64,000 nt of DNA from Rhizorhapis sp036570425. GTDB taxonomy: Bacteria > Pseudomonadota > Alphaproteobacteria > Sphingomonadales > Sphingomonadaceae. The stretch covers positions 124,001-188,000 of the forward strand of contig DATCYF010000023.1 in the NCBI GenBank assembly GCA_036570425.1, in the 5' to 3' direction. The position numbers and the translations under genes were made by a program. The notes under the pieces are model-generated. The model had not been told where the DNA came from, made no database searches, and worked only from the letters and a program-made list of their open reading frames with translations. Positions 17,077 to 24,690 of the stretch are shown piece after piece (the stretch's first letter is position 1; every line of letters starts with the position of its first letter).

Positions 17077-18387
17077 CTATGAAACGCTAGCTTCACCCTT
17101 GGCGCGAATCATTTCCTCGACTGCTACGAACTTTTCGCGGGGGGAGCCGTTACGCGCGCGCTGGACTTCCGCGGCTTCGATCTTCTGCCAATCGCGAAAA
17201 GTGACGATTTCCACCTGACGTTCCGCAAGCAAGGCATCCAGCCCGGGCCGTCCTGCCTTATTGTCGCCCTTGCCAATGTCCTCGCCAATCTTTTCAGCGA
17301 TCATGTAGCCATCGGGACGGTTCGTTCCGATCGTGCCCGTCGGACCCCGCCGGGCCCAGCCGACGCAGTACAGGCCTGGCAATATGCGACCCTCGTCATT
17401 AGCAAATCGCCCCCGGCCATGCTCATAAGGCACGCCCTCCACGGGCGGCGTCGTGTAGCCAATGCAACTCACCACCAGGCTGCAATCGATGCTGTAGCGT
17501 TCGCCTGTTCCACGGCTTCGCAACTGCTCGTCCAGTTCAGTGCGCTCGACGATGATGCGTTCGACCTTGCCGTCGCCTTCGATGGCCACCGGCATGGCGA
17601 AAAAGTCGAAATCAATGGCGATAGGCTTGTCATCTGTGGGAGCAGCAAAATCGCGCAAAAGGGCGACAGACTTGCGCACGCCCGGCTCCAGCAGCGCGTC
17701 CGCGCCTTCGTCGGGCAAATCGGCGGAATCGACATGGGGGACCGCGCGTTTCAGATGCCCCAGCTCTCCCAATTCCTTGGGCGTCATGGCGATCTGGTGG
17801 GGACCGCGCCGACCCAGAATAGTGATGCGGCGCACCGCCGAACCTTTCAGATGTTCAAGCGCGTGGGCCACAATATCGCTGCCCACGAATTCGTCTTCCG
17901 TCTTGGAAAGGATGCGGGCGACGTCAAGCGCGACATTGCCGTTGCCGATGATGACTGCCCCCGAACCGCCGAGCGGGGGCTCCAATGTGGCGAACTCGGG
18001 ATAGCCATTATACCAGCCGACAAAGGCCGCGCTGCCGATGACGCCGGGCAGATCATCGCCCGGGATGCCTAACGACCGATCATGAGGGGCGCCGGTGGCC
18101 AGCACAACGGCATCGTAAAGACGTTGAAGTTCGCTTATGCTGACATCCTTGCCGACCAAGACATTGCCGACGAAGCGGACATTGTCCGTCAAGGCCACGG
18201 CCTCATAGCGGCGTGACACCGCTTTGATGGATTGATGGTCGGGGGCAACGCCAAACCGGATGAGGCCATAGGGAACAGGAAGCCGGTCAATAATGTCGAT
18301 GCGGACCTCGTCCCCGAAAGCCTTTTGACAGGCCTCCGCCGTGTAATAGCCCGCAGGTCCCGATCCGATCACCGCCACATGCCGCAT
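17077..18387 (-). CDS. Ferredoxin/adrenodoxin--NADP+ reductase (FprA type)
   Basis: A 436-residue FAD flavoprotein of the adrenodoxin-reductase/FprA family, which moves electrons between NADPH and [2Fe-2S] ferredoxins. The FAD-binding GxGPAG is in HVAVIGSGPAGYYTAE (3-18). NADP-binding GNGNVALDVAR lies at about 150-160. The late FAD contact CVGWARRGPTGTIGTNRPDGY is intact. ATG 18387 has GAGGGAGAGG just upstream. The open frame runs a further 410 codons upstream through lepA on the opposite strand, which is an antisense artefact. A matching adrenodoxin-type ferredoxin gene is at 46392, a plausible though unproven partner. It is divergent from lepA. Confidence 0.93.
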   Translation of the reverse strand: MRHVAVIGSGPAGYYTAEACQKAFGDEVRIDIIDRLPVPYGLIRFGVAPDHQSIKAVSRRYEAVALTDNVRFVGNVLVGKDVSISELQRLYDAVVLATGAPHDRSLGIPGDDLPGVIGSAAFVGWYNGYPEFATLEPPLGGSGAVIIGNGNVALDVARILSKTEDEFVGSDIVAHALEHLKGSAVRRITILGRRGPHQIAMTPKELGELGHLKRAVPHVDSADLPDEGADALLEPGVRKSVALLRDFAAPTDDKPIAIDFDFFAMPVAIEGDGKVERIIVERTELDEQLRSRGTGERYSIDCSLVVSCIGYTTPPVEGVPYEHGRGRFANDEGRILPGLYCVGWARRGPTGTIGTNRPDGYMIAEKIGEDIGKGDNKAGRPGLDALLAERQVEIVTFRDWQKIEAAEVQRARNGSPREKFVAVEEMIRAKGEASVS

Positions 18388-18483
18388 GAGCCTCTCCCTC
18401 TTGTTTAGTGCGATGCTAGCGCCGAATGGGCGGGGTGCAAGGGAAATGCTGACAGCCCGATTGCTTGCTGCTATCGGGCTGCC

Positions 18484-20289
18484 ATGACCGACCTTGATGC
18501 AATCCGTAATTTTTCGATTATCGCCCACATCGACCATGGCAAGTCGACACTGGCGGACCGGCTGATTCAACGGTGCGGTGGCCTTACGGATCGAGAAATG
18601 TCCGCTCAAGTCCTTGATAATATGGACATTGAGAAGGAGCGAGGCATCACGATCAAGGCGCAGACCGTGCGTCTGAAATACACCGCGAAGGACGGCAGGG
18701 CCTATGAGCTGAACCTCATGGATACACCCGGCCATGTGGACTTTGCCTATGAGGTGAGCCGCAGCCTCGCGGCCTGTGAAGGCGCGCTGCTGGTCGTAGA
18801 TGCCGCGCAAGGCGTCGAGGCGCAGACGCTGGCCAATGTCTATCAATCCATCGAGCATGACCATGAGATCGTGCCGGTCATCAACAAGATCGACTTGCCC
18901 GCAGCGGAGCCTGAAAAGGTACGGCATGAGATAGAGGATATTATCGGCCTTGACGCGTCCGAAGCGGTGCTTGCTTCCGCCAAATCCGGCATCGGCATTG
19001 ACGAGATACTCGAACAGATCGTCGCGAAGATCCCGGCACCGAAGGGCGATCGCACAGCGCCGCTGAAGGCTATGCTCGTGGATAGCTGGTACGATCCGTA
19101 TCTGGGCGTGGTCATTTTGGTCCGTGTAATGGACGGCGTTCTCAAGAAGGGGCTGCAGGTCAAGTTCATGGCAGGTGGCACCGAGCATCTGATTGACCGC
19201 GTCGGCTGTTTCCGGCCGAAGATTGAGCAGGTGGCGGAGCTTGGACCCGGCGAAATCGGCTTCATCACCGCGCAGATCAAGGAAGTGGCGCAGGCGATGG
19301 TCGGCGACACCATTACCACGGTCAAGAACGCCGCGCCAACGCCGCTGGCCGGCTTCAAGGAAGTGCAGCCGGTGGTGTTCTGCGGACTGTTCCCCGTGGA
19401 TGCGAACGACTTCGAAAAGCTGCGCGACTCCATTGCCAAGCTGCGGCTTAACGACGCCAGCTTCAGCTTTGAGATGGAAACGAGCGCGGCGCTGGGCTTT
19501 GGCTTCCGCTGTGGTTTTCTGGGCCTGCTGCATCTTGAAATCATTCAGGAGCGGCTGACGCGCGAATATGATCTGGACCTCATCACCACTGCGCCGTCCG
19601 TGGTCTATGACATCCACATGAATGACGGATCAGTGCAACAGCTTCACAATCCAGCCGACATGCCCGAGGCCAATTATATCGATTTTATCGAGGAACCGTG
19701 GATTGAGGCCGTCATCTATGTGCCCGATGAATATCTGGGTTCAATCCTGAAGCTCTGCCAGGATCGTCGCGGCATACAGAAGAATCTCACTTATGTGGGC
19801 GGCCGGGCACAGGTCACTTATGAACTGCCCCTCAATGAAGTCGTGTTCGATTTTTACGATCGGCTGAAATCCATCAGCCGGGGTTATGCCAGCTTCGATT
19901 ATCACCAGATCGGTATGCGTGAGGGTGATCTGGTCAAGATGAACATCCTCGTGAATGCAGAGCCCGTGGACGCGCTGTCCATGATTGTCCATCGGATTGC
20001 AGCCGAAGCGCGCGGGCGGCATATGTGCGAGCGGCTGAAGGATTTGATTCCCCGCCACCTGTTCAAAATTCCGATTCAGGCGGCTATTGGCGGCAAGGTG
20101 ATTGCGCGCGAAACCATTGCAGCGCTCCGCAAGGATGTAACCGCGAAATGCTATGGCGGTGACATCAGCCGCAAGAAGAAGCTGCTGGAAAAGCAGAAGG
20201 AGGGCAAGAAGCGGATGCGGGAATATGGTTCCGTTTCAATCCCTCAGGAAGCCTTTATCGCAGCGCTACGGATGGGCGACGAGGGCTGA
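18484..20289 (+). CDS. lepA: Elongation factor 4 (LepA)
   Basis: LepA/EF-4, 601 residues, a ribosome-dependent GTPase that back-translocates or assists 30S maturation. G1 AHIDHGKSTLADRL (about 13-26), G3 DTPGHVDF (about 79-86) and G4 NKIDLP (about 133-138) are intact. The EF-4-specific C-terminal domain follows, ending in CYGGDISRKKKLLEKQKEGKKRMREYGSVSIPQEAFIAAL. Full length and apparently functional. Divergent from the ferredoxin reductase with 96 bp between starts. An AGAGCC/GGCTCT hairpin lies just after the stop (about 20295-20312) without a T-tract. Confidence 0.98.
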   Translation: MTDLDAIRNFSIIAHIDHGKSTLADRLIQRCGGLTDREMSAQVLDNMDIEKERGITIKAQTVRLKYTAKDGRAYELNLMDTPGHVDFAYEVSRSLAACEGALLVVDAAQGVEAQTLANVYQSIEHDHEIVPVINKIDLPAAEPEKVRHEIEDIIGLDASEAVLASAKSGIGIDEILEQIVAKIPAPKGDRTAPLKAMLVDSWYDPYLGVVILVRVMDGVLKKGLQVKFMAGGTEHLIDRVGCFRPKIEQVAELGPGEIGFITAQIKEVAQAMVGDTITTVKNAAPTPLAGFKEVQPVVFCGLFPVDANDFEKLRDSIAKLRLNDASFSFEMETSAALGFGFRCGFLGLLHLEIIQERLTREYDLDLITTAPSVVYDIHMNDGSVQQLHNPADMPEANYIDFIEEPWIEAVIYVPDEYLGSILKLCQDRRGIQKNLTYVGGRAQVTYELPLNEVVFDFYDRLKSISRGYASFDYHQIGMREGDLVKMNILVNAEPVDALSMIVHRIAAEARGRHMCERLKDLIPRHLFKIPIQAAIGGKVIARETIAALRKDVTAKCYGGDISRKKKLLEKQKEGKKRMREYGSVSIPQEAFIAALRMGDEG

Positions 20290-20339
20290 CCGGGAGAGCC
20301 ATGGCGGCTCTGCGGCTTAGCCATTCCTGATCGTTGGTG

Positions 20340-20366
20340 CCGGGCCTTCCCCCTGGAAAGGCCCGG
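20340..20366 (-). terminator. Hairpin between lepA and HU, possible terminator
   Basis: CCGGGCCTT and AAGGCCCGG (20340-20348, 20358-20366) form a 9-bp GC-rich stem with a 9-base loop, 12 bp past the HU stop. No T-tract follows on either strand, so its efficiency as an intrinsic terminator is doubtful. Confidence 0.45.
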
Positions 20367-20378
20367 AGAATCGGCCAA

Positions 20379-20654
20379 TCAGCCGTTGAGCTTGTCCTTG
20401 ACCGCCTTTGCGGGGGTGAAGGCCAGCTTCTTCGACGCGGCGATCTGAATTGTCGCGCCAGTGGACGGATTGCGGCCTTCGCGAGCGGCGCTTTCCTTTA
20501 CCTTGAACTTGCCAAAGCCATTGAGCGAGATTTCGTCGCCCTGGGACGCCGCATCGGCGACAGCAGCGAACACTGCGTCGACAACCTTGCGGGCGTCGGT
20601 CTTGGTCAGGCCATGGCCAGCGGCAATGACGTCGGCGAGATCATTATTGTTCAT
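20379..20654 (-). CDS. HU family DNA-binding protein
   Basis: A 91-residue nucleoid protein of the HU/IHF family. It begins MNNNDLADVIAAGHGLTKTDARKVVDAVF, and the DNA-bending beta-arm holds GRNPSTGATIQIAASKKLAFTPAKAVKD with the signature Pro-Ser/Thr intercalation site (about 62-66). HU homodimers compact and bend DNA. AGGACGTCCCTCC-type sequence precedes the start on the minus strand. The gene is monocistronic, convergent with lepA, and followed by a GC-rich hairpin. The 180 bp upstream should contain its promoter; no clear consensus was picked out. Confidence 0.97.
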   Translation of the reverse strand: MNNNDLADVIAAGHGLTKTDARKVVDAVFAAVADAASQGDEISLNGFGKFKVKESAAREGRNPSTGATIQIAASKKLAFTPAKAVKDKLNG

Positions 20655-20882
20655 GGAGGGACGTCCTCTTTGTTGATTGGATGGGCTCCATAACCCGGGA
20701 AAACACTGGTGGCATCACCTTTTTTCGGGAAGCTGCATTTTGTCGGGCGCTTGCCCCCATGCTGAACTGCCTGCGGAGCCCTCTCCAGTCCTGGTCAGCG
20801 CCTTTCATTTGAGCCGCTTGCAACAGGCCGCATTGTGTCTACCTTCATGGAAACAGAACCTTATTCAGGGGCACATGTCTGC

Positions 20883-21821
20883 ATGCCATCCATCATTTCC
20901 GTTTCGGGCCTGTGCAAAAGTTATGCGACAGGCACCAAGGCGCTCGACAATGTCGACCTGGAGATTGAGCAGGGTGAGATTTTTGCCCTGCTGGGCGCAA
21001 ATGGCGCGGGCAAGACGACGCTGATCAACATCATTTGCGGACTGGTCACGGCAAGCGCCGGGCAGATCTTGGTGGGGGGGCACGACATTGTCCGCCAATA
21101 TAAGGCTGCGCGGTCCAGAATTGGCTTGGTGCCTCAGGAAATGGCCGCCGAGATGTACGAAAAAGTGATTGCAACGGTAAACTTCAGTCGGGGTCTTTTC
21201 GGAAAGCGGGCCGATGCCGCCTACATCGAAAAGCTGCTGCGCGATCTTTCGCTTTGGGACAAGCGCGATGCGAAGGTGATGGAACTTTCCGGGGGCATGA
21301 AGCGACGCGTGCTGATCGCCAAGGCACTGGCGCATGAACCTGAGATATTGTTTCTGGATGAGCCCACCGCCGGAGTGGATGTCGAGCTGCGGCGCGACAT
21401 GTGGAATCTCGTGCGGCAGCTTCGCGCCAGTGGAGTCACCATCATCCTGACGACGCATTATATCGAAGAGGCCGAGGAAATGGCTGATCGTGTGGGCGTA
21501 ATCAACAAAGGCGAAATCATTCTGGTCGAGGAAAAGACCGCGCTCATGAAAAAACTGGGCCGCAAAACGCTGACAGTGCAACTGTCAGAACCGCTCGAAG
21601 TGCTTCCCAAAGCGCTCGATGACTGGGATCTCCAACTGAACGCCGATGGGCACGAGATCGAATATGTATTCGACACAAAGGCGGAACGGACAGGGATTTC
21701 GGCGTTGCTCGGCCGCATGAGCGATCTGGGTATCGGTTACAAGGACCTCAAGACGGAGGAAAGCTCGCTTGAGGACATCTTCGTCAATCTGGTGCATGCG
21801 CCGGGCGGAGCACAGGCATGA
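20883..21821 (+). CDS. ABC-2 type exporter, ATP-binding subunit
   Basis: A 312-residue ABC ATPase of the drug/lipid exporter class (CcmA/YadG-like). Walker A GANGAGKTTLINII (about 40-53), signature LSGGMKRRVLIAKAL (about 136-150), Walker B EILFLDEPTAGVD (about 154-166) and the H-loop in TTHYIEEAEEMADR are all present, and a short C-terminal domain follows. ATG 20883 fits the domain start and follows CAGGGGCAC; in-frame GTG 20835 and ATG 20847 are alternatives. Its stop overlaps the permease start (ATGA). Substrate is unknown; YadG/YadH-like pairs are the closest pattern by architecture. Confidence 0.93.
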   Translation: MPSIISVSGLCKSYATGTKALDNVDLEIEQGEIFALLGANGAGKTTLINIICGLVTASAGQILVGGHDIVRQYKAARSRIGLVPQEMAAEMYEKVIATVNFSRGLFGKRADAAYIEKLLRDLSLWDKRDAKVMELSGGMKRRVLIAKALAHEPEILFLDEPTAGVDVELRRDMWNLVRQLRASGVTIILTTHYIEEAEEMADRVGVINKGEIILVEEKTALMKKLGRKTLTVQLSEPLEVLPKALDDWDLQLNADGHEIEYVFDTKAERTGISALLGRMSDLGIGYKDLKTEESSLEDIFVNLVHAPGGAQA

Positions 21822-22588
21822 CCGGCTTCAATTTTCGCGGCGTTCTTACCATTTACAGGTTCGAACTGGCTCGCTTCCGGCGGACGCTTTGGACCAGCCT
21901 GGCCACGCCGGTGATTACTACGGCGCTTTATTTCGTTGTCTTCGGATCCGCTATCGGCTCCCGGATGGAGGCAATCGGCGGCATTGATTATGGCTCGTTC
22001 ATAGTCCCCGGCCTCATCATGCTGTCGATGTTCACGGAGAGCATTTTCAACGCCAGCCTTGGCATCTTCATGCCCAAATGGTCGCGCACTATCTACGAAC
22101 CGCTGTCAGCGCCGCTTTCCCCCCTAGAATTGGTCATTGCCTATGTGGGCGCTGCCGCGACCAAGTCGATGATCCTGGGTCTGGTGATCTTCGCGACGGC
22201 CCATCTCTTCGTCGATGTTACCGTGGCGCATCCCTTGGCAATGATAGGATTCATGGCGCTGATTGCCGTCAGTTTTTCGCTCTTTGGTTTCATCATGGGG
22301 GTCTGGGCGAAGAATTGGGAGCAATTGCAGGTGATTCCCATGCTGGTCATCATGCCGATGACCTTCCTTGGCGGCGCCTTCTATTCGATTGCAATGCTGC
22401 CTGAACCGTGGCGGACAGTGACACTGTTCAATCCCGTCGTTTATCTGATCAGCGGCTTTCGGTGGACCTTCTTTGGAGAAGGAGACGTCAGCATCGGCGT
22501 CAGCCTGGGCTTTACGGCACTGCTGCTGGTCGTCTGCGCCGTCATGATCGCCTGGATATTCCGCACGGGATACCGCCTCAAGGAGTAA
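21818..22588 (+). CDS. ABC-2 type exporter permease
   Basis: A 256-residue inner membrane protein with six hydrophobic segments. It shows the ABC-2 signature region GAFYSIAMLPEPWRTVTLFNPVVYLISGFRW (about 190-220). It overlaps the ATPase gene by 4 bp, so both form one exporter. The sequence SFIVPGLIMLSMFTESIFNASLGIFMPKW is typical of YadH/NodJ-like permeases. A 6-bp hairpin (AGAGGC/GCCTCT, 22588-22607) begins at the stop codon, but no T-tract follows. The next operon is the nitrogen-regulated glnK-amtB. Confidence 0.93.
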   Translation: MTGFNFRGVLTIYRFELARFRRTLWTSLATPVITTALYFVVFGSAIGSRMEAIGGIDYGSFIVPGLIMLSMFTESIFNASLGIFMPKWSRTIYEPLSAPLSPLELVIAYVGAAATKSMILGLVIFATAHLFVDVTVAHPLAMIGFMALIAVSFSLFGFIMGVWAKNWEQLQVIPMLVIMPMTFLGGAFYSIAMLPEPWRTVTLFNPVVYLISGFRWTFFGEGDVSIGVSLGFTALLLVVCAVMIAWIFRTGYRLKE

Positions 22589-22609
22589 GAGGCGACCCAT
22601 TGCCTCTGC

Positions 22610-22655
22610 TGCCTAAAATTTAGGCATGGCCACTGCGCTGCACAAAATTTCGGCG
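22610..22655 (+). promoter_or_regulatory. Tandem AAAATTT-centred palindromes, candidate NtrC enhancer sites
   Basis: A perfect palindrome TGCCTAAAATTTAGGCA (22610-22626) is followed by an imperfect copy TGCACAAAATTTCGGCG (22639-22655). The AAAATTT cores are 29 bp apart, close to three helical turns. Both show TGC...GC(A/G) ends like the known NtrC consensus TGCACC-N5-GGTGCA. They lie about 55-100 bp upstream of the sigma-54 promoter, the usual enhancer position. The NtrC assignment is inference. Confidence 0.5.
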
Positions 22656-22707
22656 CTGGAATGTTCATGTTCAGGCGAAATCCCTTGTTCAGAGCCCATT
22701 TCGGATT

Positions 22708-22724
22708 CTGGCACGGCCCTTGCT
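22708..22724 (+). promoter_or_regulatory. Sigma-54 (RpoN) promoter of glnK-amtB
   Basis: CTGGCACGGCCCTTGCT contains the -24 GG and -12 GC elements with exact 12-base register and matches the published consensus TGGCACG-N4-TTGCW essentially perfectly. It lies 35 bp before the glnK ATG, implying a leader of about 22-25 bases. Confidence 0.85.
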
Positions 22725-22758
22725 GAGTGACGTGAGCACAGCAGCACAAGGGGCCGAA

Positions 22759-23097
22759 ATGAAACTGGTGATAGCGATCATAAAGCCATTCAAGCTGGAT
22801 GATGTCCGCGAAGCGCTGTCTTCGCTGGGGGTCGCCGGCATGACAGTCAGCGAAGTGAAGGGCTTCGGACGGCAGAAAGGCCAGACGGAAATCTATCGCG
22901 GGGCTGAATACAGCACGAACATGGTTCCGAAGATCAAGATCGAAGTCGTCTGCGACGATGACCTCGCGCCGCACATCGTTGAAGCCACGCAACAGGCCGC
23001 GAACAGCGGCGCCATTGGGGACGGAAAGATCTTTGTCCTGGATGTCGGTCAGGCCGTGCGTATCCGCACCGGCGAAACCGGCGAAACCGCGCTTTGA
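22759..23097 (+). CDS. glnK: Nitrogen regulatory PII protein GlnK
   Basis: The 112-residue PII signal protein senses 2-oxoglutarate, ATP/ADP and glutamine state. As GlnK it plugs the AmtB channel when nitrogen is sufficient. The T-loop GFGRQKGQTEIYRGAEYSTNM includes Tyr51, the uridylylation site. B- and C-loop residues are present in ANSGAIGDGKIFVLDVGQAVRIRTGE. ATG 22759 follows AAGGGG; an in-frame ATG at 22720 would add 13 residues and overlap the sigma-54 promoter, so it is rejected. Followed by amtB after 14 bp, the standard glnK-amtB pair. Confidence 0.96.
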   Translation: MKLVIAIIKPFKLDDVREALSSLGVAGMTVSEVKGFGRQKGQTEIYRGAEYSTNMVPKIKIEVVCDDDLAPHIVEATQQAANSGAIGDGKIFVLDVGQAVRIRTGETGETAL

Positions 23098-23111
23098 ACC
23101 GAAAAGGGGGA

Positions 23112-24449
23112 ATGATGACAATTTCCAAGAAAATCCTGAGCGGGATAGGGACGCTCGGCGTTGCGGCGCTCACCGCCATGCCTGCATGGGCTCAGGACGC
23201 TGCAACCGCAGCGCCGGTGCCTGACAAGGGTGATACTGCGTGGATGATGGTTTCCACCATCCTCGTCCTCATGATGGTCCTGCCTGGCCTTGCGCTCTTT
23301 TATGGAGGACTTACGCGCACCAAGAATATGCTTTCGACCATGACGCAGGTCGGTGCCATGGCGGCGCTTGCCATGCTGGTCTGGGTCACATGGGGCTACA
23401 CCATGGCCTTTGGCGATGGTGGGAACGGTTTCGTCTCCGGCTTTGGCAAGCTCTTCCTGGCGGGGATCACGCCCGACAGCACGGCGGCCACCTTCACTGA
23501 TGGCGTCGTCATTCCCGAATATGTGTTCGTGTGTTTCCAGATGACCTTCGCTGCGATTACCGCCGCACTGGTTCTGGGCGCCGTCGTCGAGCGGTTGAAA
23601 CTCTCGGCCGCAATGATCTTCGGCGTCGTCTGGCTGACGATTGTCTATTTCCCGATCGCGCACATGGTATGGGCAGGCAACGGCATCTTCTTCAGCATGG
23701 GCGCGCTCGATTTCGCAGGTGGTACGGTGGTGCACATCAACGCCGGCGTCTCCGCACTTGTGGCCTGCCTCGTTCTTGGCAAGCGCATCGGCTACCCCAG
23801 GGAGCCCATGCCCCCGCACAGCCTGACCATGACAGGCATCGGCACCGGCCTGCTTTGGGTTGGCTGGTTCGGCTTCAATGCCGGTTCGGCGCTCGAAGCC
23901 AATGGCTCTGCCGCTCTTGCGATGATGAACACTTTTGTCGCCACGGCGGCTGCGGGACTTTCCTGGATGGTCGCAGAGCGTCTTAACGGACATAAGGCTT
24001 CGGCCCTTGGTTTCTGTTCGGGCATTGTCGCGGGTCTGGTTGCGGTCACACCGGCGGCTGGCAATTCGGGGCCGTTCGGCGCCATTGTCCTGGGTGCCGT
24101 CGCCTCCTTCATCTGCTACTATGCCGTGTCGTTCCTGAAGCCGAAGCTCGGCTATGATGACTCGCTGGACGCCTTCGGCATCCACGGCATTGGCGGCATG
24201 ATCGGCGCTCTTGGCACCGCCATCGTCTACGCGCCTTCGCTGGGCGGCCCCGGAGACGGTTCGGTCGGTATCGGTGCGCAGCTTGGCATTCAGGCGACAA
24301 CGATTGTCGCCACGATTGTCTGGGCGGCCATTGGCACCACCATTGCAATCTTCGTCGCCAAACTGCTCACCGGCCTGCGCGTCAGCCCAGAGGTCGAGCG
24401 CGAGGGTCTTGATCTCGGCGAACATGGAGAACGTGCTTACAACTACTAA
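23112..24449 (+). CDS. amtB: Ammonium transporter AmtB
   Basis: A 445-residue ammonium channel. A cleavable signal peptide (MMTISKKILSGIGTLGVAALTAMPAWAQ) precedes 11 membrane spans. The pore histidine motifs are visible: GTVVHINAGVSALVA (about 212-226, first pore His) and DAFGIHGIGGMIGALGTA (about 354-371, second). The Phe gate region FQMTFAAITAAL is also present. Start at ATG 23112 or 23115 behind AAAAGGGGG. Co-transcribed with glnK from the sigma-54 promoter and expected to be shut by GlnK binding. A strong hairpin and a T-tract terminator follow. Confidence 0.95.
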   Translation: MMTISKKILSGIGTLGVAALTAMPAWAQDAATAAPVPDKGDTAWMMVSTILVLMMVLPGLALFYGGLTRTKNMLSTMTQVGAMAALAMLVWVTWGYTMAFGDGGNGFVSGFGKLFLAGITPDSTAATFTDGVVIPEYVFVCFQMTFAAITAALVLGAVVERLKLSAAMIFGVVWLTIVYFPIAHMVWAGNGIFFSMGALDFAGGTVVHINAGVSALVACLVLGKRIGYPREPMPPHSLTMTGIGTGLLWVGWFGFNAGSALEANGSAALAMMNTFVATAAAGLSWMVAERLNGHKASALGFCSGIVAGLVAVTPAAGNSGPFGAIVLGAVASFICYYAVSFLKPKLGYDDSLDAFGIHGIGGMIGALGTAIVYAPSLGGPGDGSVGIGAQLGIQATTIVATIVWAAIGTTIAIFVAKLLTGLRVSPEVEREGLDLGEHGERAYNY

Positions 24450-24455
24450 ATTTCG

Positions 24456-24486
24456 GGAGAGCGGTTCGCTTGGCGGACCGCTCTCC
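24456..24486 (+). other. Hairpin after amtB
   Basis: GGAGAGCGGT (24456-24465) pairs perfectly with ACCGCTCTCC (24477-24486): a 10-bp stem with an 11-base loop, 6 bp after the amtB stop. No T-tract follows. It may protect the 3' end or slow polymerase before the intrinsic terminator just downstream. Confidence 0.6.
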
Positions 24487-24513
24487 ACATGATGTTCCTC
24501 CTGCGAACATACT

Positions 24514-24545
24514 GGGCCGGTGCGAAAGTGCCGGCCCGTTTTTTG
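24514..24545 (+). terminator. Intrinsic terminator downstream of amtB
   Basis: GGGCCGG (24514-24520) pairs with CCGGCCC (24531-24537), followed by G and six Ts. A canonical rho-independent terminator ending the glnK-amtB unit. Confidence 0.85.
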
Positions 24546-24690
24546 CCTGGCATGCAAGAGCATATTCGCGGGACAGGAAGGGCGGAAAACGGATCATCGG
24601 CATTCCAACGCGGAAATTATAAGGGGCTGCTATTTCCGGCGCGCCTGCTATGCTCCCACCCATCGGGAATCGCCAGGGGAGCCAATCTTC

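Noticed and set aside
18388..19617. 410-codon minus-strand extension upstream of the ferredoxin-NADP reductase
   Set aside because: It is wholly antisense to lepA, shows no family resemblance, and a good start with ribosome-binding site exists at 18387.
23049..24563. 504-codon minus-strand open frame
   Set aside because: Antisense to glnK-amtB, His/Gln/Arg-rich composition typical of reverse frames of GC-rich membrane protein genes, no homology recognised.
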